Part shown: in pieces, positions 1 to 5,296 of the stretch | Position numbering within the stretch: position 1 is the first letter of the stretch | How the letters are laid out: each line of letters begins with the position of its first letter | Source: an uncultured Rhodospirillaceae bacterium | GTDB lineage: Bacteria > Pseudomonadota > Alphaproteobacteria > MPNO01 | DNA: 6,717 nucleotides | Assembly (NCBI GenBank): GCA_937916005.1 | Contig: CALGIA010000029.1 | Location: 1 to 6,717 of the forward strand | Direction of reading: 5' to 3' | Program-made: the position numbers and the translations under genes | The notes under the pieces: model-generated | The model's database searches: none | The model's input: only the letters and a program-made list of their open reading frames with translations | Told to the model about the DNA's origin: nothing

Positions 1-652
1 GGAGATCGACGGCGATGCTGGGAGCCGTACCGGCCGGAACGCCCTGGAATTCGCCGTTGGAATTGCGGTGGGTATGGCCACAGAAAAGGCGTTTTACCTG
101 ATCATGTTTTTTCAGGGCACGGGCCAGATGGTCCACACTATCCCAATCGTCGAACTGGAACCGGTATTTGGAGTCAACGACTTCAAAAGGCGGATGATGC
201 ATGAACAATGCGGTCGGTTTCAGCGGCTCTTCGGCCAGTACTCGGCTAAGGGCATCGGCGCGTTCCCGGCAATAATCACCCATGTTGGCAGTAGCACACA
301 GGGTATCCAGGGCGATCAGACGCACCGGGTAATCGTCGATACTGTATTGCAGGAACTTCGAACCCGGTGAAATGTCGCGGCCTGTCCGGAAATTCCTGGC
401 AATCAGGCTTCGGACGTCGCGGTTGCCGGCACAAACATGAAGCGGCACCCTTAAACGTCTAAGGATCGTTAGGGCCAAATCGTATTTTTCCTGGGTGCCG
501 TTGTGGACGACATCGCCCGTATGGATGACGATGTCGGGGGCGGGGTCCTGGCTATTAATGTTATCGACCACGTGCCGGAGATCTCTAAGCCGGTCTTCCA
601 GCTTGTTGGATTCGGGATCGATATGGCTGTCGGAGATTTGGGCAATTATCAT
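1..652 (-). CDS. CpdA/Icc-type metallophosphoesterase, 3' end beyond window
   Basis: This is a calcineurin-like metallophosphoesterase of the CpdA/Icc class, whose members hydrolyse 3',5'-cyclic nucleotides or other phosphodiesters in the cytoplasm with two metal ions. I translated the minus strand by hand; 217 residues are in the window without a stop, and roughly 40-50 C-terminal residues are probably missing compared with the usual 250-275. The protein begins MIIAQISDSHID, giving the DxH metal motif (D8, H10). GD follows at 46-47, GNRD at 76-79, HHPP at 152-155 and GHTHR at 192-196. These are the family's metal-ligand blocks in the correct order. The start at 652 matches the usual family N-terminus; an in-frame ATG at 685 would add 11 residues, and a stop lies just upstream of it. 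I see no clear Shine-Dalgarno for either. The usual GNHD block reads GNRD here. The true substrate cannot be told from sequence, so no gene symbol is given. Confidence 0.9.
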   Translation of the reverse strand, partial: MIIAQISDSHIDPESNKLEDRLRDLRHVVDNINSQDPAPDIVIHTGDVVHNGTQEKYDLALTILRRLRVPLHVCAGNRDVRSLIARNFRTGRDISPGSKFLQYSIDDYPVRLIALDTLCATANMGDYCRERADALSRVLAEEPLKPTALFMHHPPFEVVDSKYRFQFDDWDSVDHLARALKKHDQVKRLFCGHTHRNSNGEFQGVPAGTAPSIAVDL

Positions 653-728
653 TGCGTCCAAGTTATAGCAGGTTGCGTACGCCATAAACAGGGCATCGGA
701 CCTAGGTCACGGTACTAGTCCGCCACAA

Positions 729-875
729 ATGACTGGCAAATCAATCTATCTGCTCCCGGTGGTGTTCTACAGCCAGCTCATGGCGGTCGCCTTCGGCATG
801 GACGCCAAGAAAGACGCGGCCCTCGACCAGAACACCATCAAGTCGGCCAAGCTTGAAGCATTGGCCAGGAAATAA
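729..875 (+). pseudogene. C-terminal remnant of an HdrB-like (heterodisulfide reductase subunit B) gene
   Basis: A 48-codon reading frame ends in TAA at 873-875. Its peptide runs from MTGKSIYLLPVVFYSQLMAV to EALARK. The pattern of a short polar stretch, then LPVVFYSQLMAVAFGMD, then a charged segment with an Asn (DQNTI), resembles the last ~45 residues of HdrB/CCG-domain proteins, where a 'PV.Y..QL..LA.G' helix follows the final cysteine motif. No CCG cysteine motif is present, because the upstream part is missing. The frame upstream of 729 is open only to about 669, and the same DNA encodes the start of the minus-strand phosphodiesterase, so the homology probably ends near 725. I read it as a stump left by deletion or rearrangement. 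It converges on greB with only 5 bp between the stop codons. A genuine small membrane-associated protein is less likely. The family assignment is from memory of the pattern, not a search. Confidence 0.55.
845..866. other. Hairpin at the convergent gene ends
   Basis: GGCCAA-GCT, a TGA loop, then AGC-(A)-TTGGCC can form a nine-base-pair stem with one bulged base on either strand. It sits inside the end of the HdrB-like remnant, about 15 bp beyond the greB stop codon when read on the minus strand. It could contribute to transcript termination or 3'-end protection for greB. No T-run follows on the minus strand, so it is not a textbook intrinsic terminator. Confidence 0.3.
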
Positions 876-880
876 TCATT

Positions 881-1462
881 TCACGCGCTCTCCTCCGGCG
901 CGTCATATGAAATTTTGACCACCTCGATTTCCTCGATCCCGGTCGGGGTTTTCATCTTCACGAGGTCGCCTTCGGCGGCTTTCATCAGTGCGCGCGCGAT
1001 GGGCGAAATCCAGCTGACCTCGTTGAACTCGATGCGGGCTTCATCGACGCCGACGATCTTGATGGTGTGTTCCACGTCCCTGGCATCGGCGTAGGTGACG
1101 GTCGCGCCGAAAAATATCCGGTCCAGTTTCTGCTGCTGCGCCGGGTCGACCACCTCGGCGATTTCAAGGCGTTTGCGGATAAAGCGGCTGCGCCGGTCGA
1201 TCTCATACAGCCGCCGCTTGCCGTATATGTAATCGCCGTTTTCCGAGCGGTCGCCATTCCCCGCGGCCCACGATACGGTGGCCACGACCTGGGGACGCTC
1301 GACCCGTCGCAATTGATGGAATTCGTCCTCAAGCCGTTTGAAGCCAAGTGGCGTGAAGTAGTTCTTCACGCCTTTGGGCAGCCGGTCCAGACCTTCGGGA
1401 ATATCCTCGTCGTCATCTTCGTCGTCGATAGGGTCGTCGCTCATCGCCGGCGCAGACTCCAT
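881..1462 (-). CDS. greB: Transcription elongation factor GreB
   Basis: GreB enters the secondary channel of backtracked RNA polymerase and stimulates cleavage of the nascent RNA 3' end. Of the 193 residues, about 34-105 form the antiparallel coiled coil. At its tip is GDRSEN (70-75) with the two acidic residues D71 and E74 that hold the catalytic magnesium. The following YGKRRLYEIDRR segment matches GreB rather than GreA. Residues about 115-190 are the FKBP-like C-terminal domain, with SPIARAL (153-159), GD at 165-166 and KTPTG (171-175). Compared with the ~158-residue E. coli protein it has an extra ~30-residue N-terminus rich in Asp and Glu (residues 9-20 are almost all acidic). Start: the ATG at 1462 has no clear Shine-Dalgarno, while an in-frame ATG at 1444 has GGAG 12 nt upstream, so translation may begin six codons later. 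It lies 28 bp downstream of the unknown gene ending at 1491 and is probably co-transcribed with it. Confidence 0.95.
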   Translation of the reverse strand: MESAPAMSDDPIDDEDDDEDIPEGLDRLPKGVKNYFTPLGFKRLEDEFHQLRRVERPQVVATVSWAAGNGDRSENGDYIYGKRRLYEIDRRSRFIRKRLEIAEVVDPAQQQKLDRIFFGATVTYADARDVEHTIKIVGVDEARIEFNEVSWISPIARALMKAAEGDLVKMKTPTGIEEIEVVKISYDAPEESA

Positions 1463-1490
1463 TTGAACCGAAAACGCTCTGATCTCGATT

Positions 1491-2003
1491 TCAGCTTTCG
1501 ATGCGGCACTCTATGCGCCAGTTCACCGAACCGGCCTTGTCGCGCTTGTCGTAGTTGAGACGGGATTTCTGCCGCTTGAGTTCTGCGCGGGCAAAATCGG
1601 CCAGACCGGCCCGCAGAGCTTTCGGCATGTCGGCCATATCGAGCATGAGCGTGACGGGGACGGCTTTTTTCCGGGCCGGCATTTTTTGCGCGGGCGCCTT
1701 TTCGCGGGCTTCCCCATTGCCCCAGATATCGTCCCAACCACCGCGATAGGCGGGGTTTTTGACGTTGGAAAAATTCCCGTAATAGACATCGGATTTCCCA
1801 TTCGACGCCGCAGGGGCGGCTGCCGGCGCGTCGCCGCCGGATGTCTTGGCTTTCGCGCCCTCATCGCTGGATGCGCTTGCCGTGCTTTCCTTGGCCGTGC
1901 TTTCCTTGGCCGTGCTTTCCTTGGCCGCAGACGTGCTGTCTTTGGTGCTTTTCTTCGCGCTGTCTTTCGAGCTACTCGAAGTCGTCGTTGTGGTCTCACT
2001 CAT
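1491..2003 (-). CDS. Unknown Ser/Thr/Lys/Ala-rich protein upstream of greB
   Basis: I do not recognise this protein. From the ATG at 2003 it is 170 residues. Residues 2-70 are low complexity: a Thr/Ser run, Lys/Ser/Ala-rich sequence with three exact KESTA units (about 28-42), then an Ala/Pro stretch. Residues 71-95 (DVYYGNFSNVKNPAYRGGWDDIWG) are aromatic-rich and look like a folded motif. Residues 105-170 are basic and predicted helical (MPKALRAGLADFARAELKRQKSRLNY), ending in ECRIES. There is no signal peptide, membrane segment or catalytic motif. The layout suggests a disordered tail on a small cytoplasmic domain, possibly nucleic-acid or protein binding, but that is only inference. The start is uncertain: the frame is open to 2102, overlapping the end of dctM by 17 bp, and an ATG at 2018 is also possible. 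I chose 2003 because GGA lies about 10 nt upstream and MSETTTT is a natural disordered start. Read as coding because it is a long open frame sitting 28 bp before greB. Confidence 0.75.
   Translation of the reverse strand: MSETTTTTSSSSKDSAKKSTKDSTSAAKESTAKESTAKESTASASSDEGAKAKTSGGDAPAAAPAASNGKSDVYYGNFSNVKNPAYRGGWDDIWGNGEAREKAPAQKMPARKKAVPVTLMLDMADMPKALRAGLADFARAELKRQKSRLNYDKRDKAGSVNWRIECRIES
1882..1926 (-). repeat. Three exact 15-bp tandem repeats coding KESTA
   Basis: On the plus strand GTGCTTTCCTTGGCC occurs three times head to tail without a mismatch (1882-1896, 1897-1911, 1912-1926). On the coding strand each unit encodes five residues, so a change in copy number would lengthen or shorten the disordered N-terminal tail of the protein at 1491-2003 without shifting the frame. 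Perfect identity at all positions, including third bases, points to recent slippage. Confidence 0.9.
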
Positions 2004-2085
2004 CGGAATATTTTCCATTTCATCGTCAAACCAGATATGCTGCGGAGGAAATACATCTTCGCGGCGTTTCAGGCAAGTACAGGTT

Positions 2086-3396
2086 CTACATAAGCATGCC
2101 AAGCTGACCGGGCAACCACAGCGCCAGGGCCGGGAACAGGGTCAATATGGTCAGGCGGATCAGATCGGCAATCAGAAAGGGCACGATTCCACGAAATATC
2201 GTCGCCAATGGGATATCCCTTGCGATGCCGTGAAGCACGAACACATTGATGCCGATGGGAGGCGTAATCATGCCGATTTCGATCACCATCACATTGATGA
2301 CCCCGAACCAGATGGGATCGAAGCCAAGCCCGATAATCAACGGAAACACGAAGGGCAGGGTGATCACCATGGCCGCGACCGTGTCGAAGATGCTGCCCAG
2401 GATGATGTACATCAAATGCAGCAGAAACATCACCAGCAGGGGGTGCAGCCCAAGGGAATCGATCCACTCGGTCATGGCGCTGGGCAGTTGGGACAACGTG
2501 ACGAAATAGGTGAAAATATGGGCGCCGATGATGATCAGATAGATCAGCCCCGTATTGGCGGCGGATTCGCTCAGCACCTTCCACAGGATGTCCCAGGTCA
2601 GCTTGCCGCGCAAAATGGTGAAGAACAACGCCATGCAGACGCCGATGGCCGCGGCTTCCGCGACCGTGAAAATTCCGCCATAGATGCCCCCGGATACCAC
2701 CACGGCGAGCGTCACCACCCCCCATGAATCGCGGAGCACCCGCCAGCGTTCCGGCCATGGCATGCGCGGGCCGGCGGGGCCTGAGTCCGGGTTCAGCCGC
2801 ACATAGGTCAGGATGGCGGCAAAATGCAGCAGCACCGCCACCAGCCCGGGGATAACCGCGGCAATGAAGAGCGCGATCACGAACTGTTCGGTCAGCACCG
2901 CATACAGGACCAGGATCACCGAGGGTGGAATCAGCATGCCCAGGGTACCGCCGGCGGCTATGCATCCTGTGGCAAGGCCCGGCTGGTATCCCCGTTTTAG
3001 CATTTCCGGCAGGGCAACCCGCGTCATGGTTGCCGCCGTCGCCACCGATGACCCGCACACCGCGCCGAAACCCGCGCACGCGCCGATGGTCGACATGGCC
3101 AGCCCGCCCCGGTAATGGCCGACTACCGCATAGGCTAGCCGGTATAAATCCGATGATAGCCCGGCGGCGCCGGCGAAACTCCCCATCAGCAGGAAGAGCG
3201 GGATAACAGCCAGGTCGCGGCTTGCGACCACGCCCGATGGTTCGGTCTTGAACAGGCTGATCGCCGGGTCCCAGCCCAGCAGAAGTCCGACGCAGACAAA
3301 GCCGGAAAGTCCCATGGCGACGCCGATCGGCACGTGCAGCGCGATCAGCGCGAACATGGCGCCAATCCCCATCGAGGCAAGCAGAAGAGGATCCAA
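2086..3396 (-). CDS. dctM: TRAP transporter large permease subunit (DctM family)
   Basis: This is the large membrane subunit of a tripartite ATP-independent periplasmic transporter, which moves an organic acid or similar solute inward using a sodium or proton gradient. At 436 residues it is normal length and hydrophobic throughout, with about 12 likely membrane segments. Family signatures are visible: CGSSVATAA (114-122), the first hairpin region GTLGMLIPPS (150-159), and in the second half the related block MITPPIGINVFV (376-387). RVALPEMLKRGY (126-137) is also typical of DctM. The start is TTG at 3396: an excellent GGAGG lies 7 nt upstream inside the end of dctQ, and it gives the normal MDPLLL-type N-terminus; an internal ATG at 3372 is less likely. 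dctQ ends 2 bp upstream, implying translational coupling. The substrate cannot be deduced because specificity comes from the DctP binding protein, which is not in the window. Confidence 0.95.
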   Translation of the reverse strand: MDPLLLASMGIGAMFALIALHVPIGVAMGLSGFVCVGLLLGWDPAISLFKTEPSGVVASRDLAVIPLFLLMGSFAGAAGLSSDLYRLAYAVVGHYRGGLAMSTIGACAGFGAVCGSSVATAATMTRVALPEMLKRGYQPGLATGCIAAGGTLGMLIPPSVILVLYAVLTEQFVIALFIAAVIPGLVAVLLHFAAILTYVRLNPDSGPAGPRMPWPERWRVLRDSWGVVTLAVVVSGGIYGGIFTVAEAAAIGVCMALFFTILRGKLTWDILWKVLSESAANTGLIYLIIIGAHIFTYFVTLSQLPSAMTEWIDSLGLHPLLVMFLLHLMYIILGSIFDTVAAMVITLPFVFPLIIGLGFDPIWFGVINVMVIEIGMITPPIGINVFVLHGIARDIPLATIFRGIVPFLIADLIRLTILTLFPALALWLPGQLGMLM

Positions 3397-3398
3397 GA

Positions 3399-3974
3399 TC
3401 AGACCTCCCCGGCTTCGGTGCCGTGTTCGGGCTCAATGGCGCCGCCCGGCTCATCGCCCGAAAGGGCCCGGCGCGTATGACCGATCAGGACGACGGCCTG
3501 CACGGGGATGCAGAACAGCACCAGACCCGTCGCGATGGTCCACCATGGCCAGGTGATGAGTTCCGCCGTCATGGTGGTGTCGCCGCTGGCGTGGTGTTCA
3601 AAGGTCAGGACCATGAACTGCCAGGCCATGAAGCTGAAAAAGATGAAGGTCAGCAGGGCGCCGAACCATTCCAGCCACTGTGACGGGCGCCTGCCGAGAC
3701 CGGCGCCGAGAAAGCGGATGGTGATATTGTGGCCCTGCAACAGTCCGGCGGGGAAACAGGCCACGATCACGATTGCGAATACCAGATGGCTCAGATCATC
3801 CCAACCCTCAATCGGCATGTTGAGCAGCCAGCGCATCAGGACATCCATAAGCGTTGCGGCGGCGGCTCCGATCAGCAGCAGAAAGCCGATGAAGGCGGCC
3901 CATTTCGTCCAGGGGTCGAGGGCGCGGCTTAATTCAGCGGTCTTGGGGGCGGTTCCGGAATCGGGTTCCGTCAT
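3399..3974 (-). CDS. dctQ: TRAP transporter small permease subunit (DctQ family)
   Basis: This is the small membrane subunit of the TRAP transporter, which pairs with DctM in the inner membrane. The 191-residue protein shows four hydrophobic segments at about 25-45, 62-80, 101-123 and 143-166, the expected DctQ topology. After the first segment comes DVLMRWLLNMPIEGWDDLSHL (44-64), matching the usual 'D...R...N.PI....EL' region. LLQGHNITIRFL (78-89) matches the conserved loop before the third segment. The hydrophilic N-terminus (about 22 residues) and the Glu/Gly-rich C-terminal tail (173-191) are somewhat longer than average. The ATG at 3974 has only a weak purine stretch upstream. It is the first gene of the leftward group and is divergent from the YkgJ-family gene; its promoter should lie in 3975-4160, but I find no convincing -35/-10 pair on that strand. 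Confidence 0.93.
   Translation of the reverse strand: MTEPDSGTAPKTAELSRALDPWTKWAAFIGFLLLIGAAAATLMDVLMRWLLNMPIEGWDDLSHLVFAIVIVACFPAGLLQGHNITIRFLGAGLGRRPSQWLEWFGALLTFIFFSFMAWQFMVLTFEHHASGDTTMTAELITWPWWTIATGLVLFCIPVQAVVLIGHTRRALSGDEPGGAIEPEHGTEAGEV
3404..3408 (-). promoter_or_regulatory. Shine-Dalgarno of dctM inside the end of dctQ
   Basis: The minus strand reads GGAGG seven bases before the TTG start of dctM, overlapping the last codons of dctQ. This site decides in favour of the TTG start and implies that ribosomes finishing dctQ re-initiate on dctM. Confidence 0.8.
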
Positions 3975-4102
3975 GTGGATAGCCCATCGGGCAGCGTGCG
4001 CCGCGTTGATGAATACAAATTATCCTCCCCAGGATTTGGTAGCGATTGGCGGCGAATGGTGCGGTGCCCGCCGTCGAATAACAACAGGAATTTTGATATC
4101 CC

Positions 4103-4111
4103 TGGTATTAT
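4103..4111 (+). promoter_or_regulatory. Possible extended -10 promoter for the YkgJ-family gene
   Basis: TGGTATTAT fits an extended -10 element (TGn followed by TATTAT, 5 of 6 to TATAAT). It would start transcription near 4118 and give a leader of about 43 nt before the ATG at 4161. No good -35 hexamer lies at 16-18 bp, which is tolerated in extended -10 promoters. Motif only. Confidence 0.35.
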
Positions 4112-4134
4112 TGCCGGGGCGGGTGGCGTAGAAC

Positions 4135-4158
4135 CTCCTTCTTGGCTTGGCAAAGGAG
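4135..4158 (+). promoter_or_regulatory. Hairpin pairing with the Shine-Dalgarno of the YkgJ-family gene
   Basis: CTCCTT (4135-4140) is exactly complementary to AAGGAG (4153-4158), separated by a 12-nt loop. AAGGAG is the only Shine-Dalgarno-like sequence before the ATG at 4161. In RNA, a six-pair stem would hide the ribosome-binding site. The gap between AAGGAG and the ATG is only 2 nt, shorter than normal, so initiation may be weak in any case. Confidence 0.35.
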
Positions 4159-4160
4159 AT

Positions 4161-5153
4161 ATGACCGCCTTGACTCCACCAAATGAACCCCATGATCCCG
4201 GTAATCCCGGAGAATTCGACGGGCCGATGCCTGACGATGACCGCGCCGCTTCCGACAAGGCTTCGCGCCATGAAGCCGGCCTGGAATTCAATGTATTCCG
4301 GGGCGTGCGCGATATCGATGGCGGTCCGGTCCTGCCGGTTCGTCTGAAACATGACGACATGTTCTGTTTCTCATGCCATCGCGGCGTGTCATGCTGGAAC
4401 GATTGTTGCCATGGCGCGGATGTCATGTTGACGCCCTACGACATTCTCCGGCTGTCCCGGGGGCTTGGCATTCCGCCCGCCGAACTGGTCGACCGCTATG
4501 CCTACCCGGCGGATTTCGAACGGGCCGGCTTGCCGGTCAACAAGCTCAAAATGGACGGAGACGCCGGAACCCGGGCTTGCGTGTTTCTCGATGGCGAAGC
4601 CGGCTGTACCGTCTATGACGACCGCCCGGCGACCTGCCGCTATTACCCGCTCGGTCTCGGCAGCATCAAGCAGAAGGACGGCAAGGAAGGCGACGAAACG
4701 CTGGATTTCCATTTTCTGGTCAAGGAGGCTCATTGCCAGGGCCATAAAGAGGAAAAGCTGCAAAGCGTCGGCGACTTCCGCACCGAACAGGGGGTTGAGC
4801 CCTATGACGCGGTCAATCGCGGCTGGATGGAAATCCTCATGAAGATGGCGTCGTGGCGCAGCATGGGCGGGCCGGGCGGCAAGGAGGTCTCGGACCAGAC
4901 CAAGCGCATGTTCTACATGGTTTCGAGCGATATCGATGAATTCCGCCGCTTTGTTTTCGAGTCCCGATTCCTGGAAATCTATGAAATCGATCCCGAAATC
5001 ATCGAACAACTCAAAACCAATGATGAAGCTTTATTGGCGCTGGGGTTCGACTGGCTGAAGAACGTTATGTTCAATGAACCCACCATAAGCATGAAGCAGC
5101 AGGTTCTTCAGGAAGCGATCGGACGCACTCGCGACGATATGGGCGCTGCATAA
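4161..5153 (+). CDS. YkgJ-family cysteine-cluster protein
   Basis: This is a 330-residue protein of the YkgJ (CxxCxxxxxCC) cysteine-cluster family, presumed cytoplasmic and metal binding (zinc or Fe-S); the family has no settled function. The first cluster is C69-x2-C72-x5-C78-x3-C82-C83. The second block has C140, C149 and C159 in the family pattern 'CVFLDGEAGCTVYDDRPATCRYYPLG' (shown by its key residues C140, C149, R155-P156, C159-R160, P163). A ninth Cys, C192, lies in EAHCQGH. Between the clusters LTPYDILRLSRGLGIPPAEL (90-109) is the usual helical segment. The C-terminal ~110 residues are helical, charged and lack Cys. The N-terminal 40 residues are Pro/Asp-rich and probably disordered. 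The reading frame is open back to 3975, but that part looks non-coding, and AAGGAG just before 4161 supports the later start; a TTG at 4170 is an alternative. It is transcribed away from dctQ. Confidence 0.85.
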   Translation: MTALTPPNEPHDPGNPGEFDGPMPDDDRAASDKASRHEAGLEFNVFRGVRDIDGGPVLPVRLKHDDMFCFSCHRGVSCWNDCCHGADVMLTPYDILRLSRGLGIPPAELVDRYAYPADFERAGLPVNKLKMDGDAGTRACVFLDGEAGCTVYDDRPATCRYYPLGLGSIKQKDGKEGDETLDFHFLVKEAHCQGHKEEKLQSVGDFRTEQGVEPYDAVNRGWMEILMKMASWRSMGGPGGKEVSDQTKRMFYMVSSDIDEFRRFVFESRFLEIYEIDPEIIEQLKTNDEALLALGFDWLKNVMFNEPTISMKQQVLQEAIGRTRDDMGAA

Positions 5154-5176
5154 CATATTGAATTTATTTGATGATT

Positions 5177-5207
5177 TTGATTCATGGTGGTGGGTATCAG
5201 GTATATT
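5177..5207 (+). promoter_or_regulatory. Weak sigma-70-like promoter candidate before the pentapeptide gene
   Basis: TTGATT (5177-5182) and TATATT (5202-5207) resemble -35 and -10 hexamers (4 of 6 and 5 of 6) but are 19 bp apart, longer than optimal. They lie in the AT-rich part of the 143-bp gap between the YkgJ-family stop and the ATG at 5297. The gap suggests the pentapeptide gene has its own promoter; this is the best candidate seen. Confidence 0.3.
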
Positions 5208-5254
5208 TTCAATCCATATTAACGAATTTGTGATCTTCTGGCGTCCAATTGGCC

Positions 5255-5279
5255 GCAATTGCGCGGCTGCGGCAATTGC
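5255..5279 (+). repeat. Inverted repeat of GCAATTGC in the leader of the pentapeptide gene
   Basis: GCAATTGC occurs at 5255-5262 and 5272-5279. Each copy is itself a palindrome, and the two can pair as an 8-bp stem around a 9-nt loop. A third related palindrome, CCAATTGG, lies at 5245-5252. The second arm ends 5 bp before the Shine-Dalgarno GAGGAA (5285-5290), so the structure could be an operator on DNA or a leader hairpin on RNA. Confidence 0.5.
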
Positions 5280-5296
5280 CCTTCGAGGAAATTGAG

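Noticed and set aside
2027..2080. Promoter for the unknown gene and greB (TTGCCT, 17 bp, TATTTC on the minus strand)
   Set aside because: The -10 matches only 3 of 6 bases; too weak to list as a feature.
1846..2727. 293-residue plus-strand frame
   Set aside because: It is the antisense of the unknown protein and dctM, rich in His/Gln/Asp from complementary codons.
2069..3454. 461-residue minus-strand frame overlapping dctM
   Set aside because: It is Arg/His/Pro-rich with no family features, and lies over dctM, which has clear TRAP signatures in another frame.
4003..4020. FNR/CRP-like half-site TTGAT in the divergent region
   Set aside because: The second half-site (ATCAA) is absent at the needed spacing.
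4112..4140. Possible tRNA fragment (the GGTTCTACGCC pattern on the minus strand resembles a T-arm)
   Set aside because: The loop is not TTCRANY, the stem has a mismatch, and no anticodon or D arm can be built nearby.
3975..4160. N-terminal 62-codon extension of the YkgJ-family gene
   Set aside because: The composition is not protein-like, it would start one base from the dctQ start, and a Shine-Dalgarno lies at 4153-4158 before the later ATG.
5154..5185. Intrinsic terminator after the YkgJ-family gene
   Set aside because: Only a 5-bp AT-rich inverted repeat (TGAAT/ATTCA) with a long loop is present, without a GC stem.
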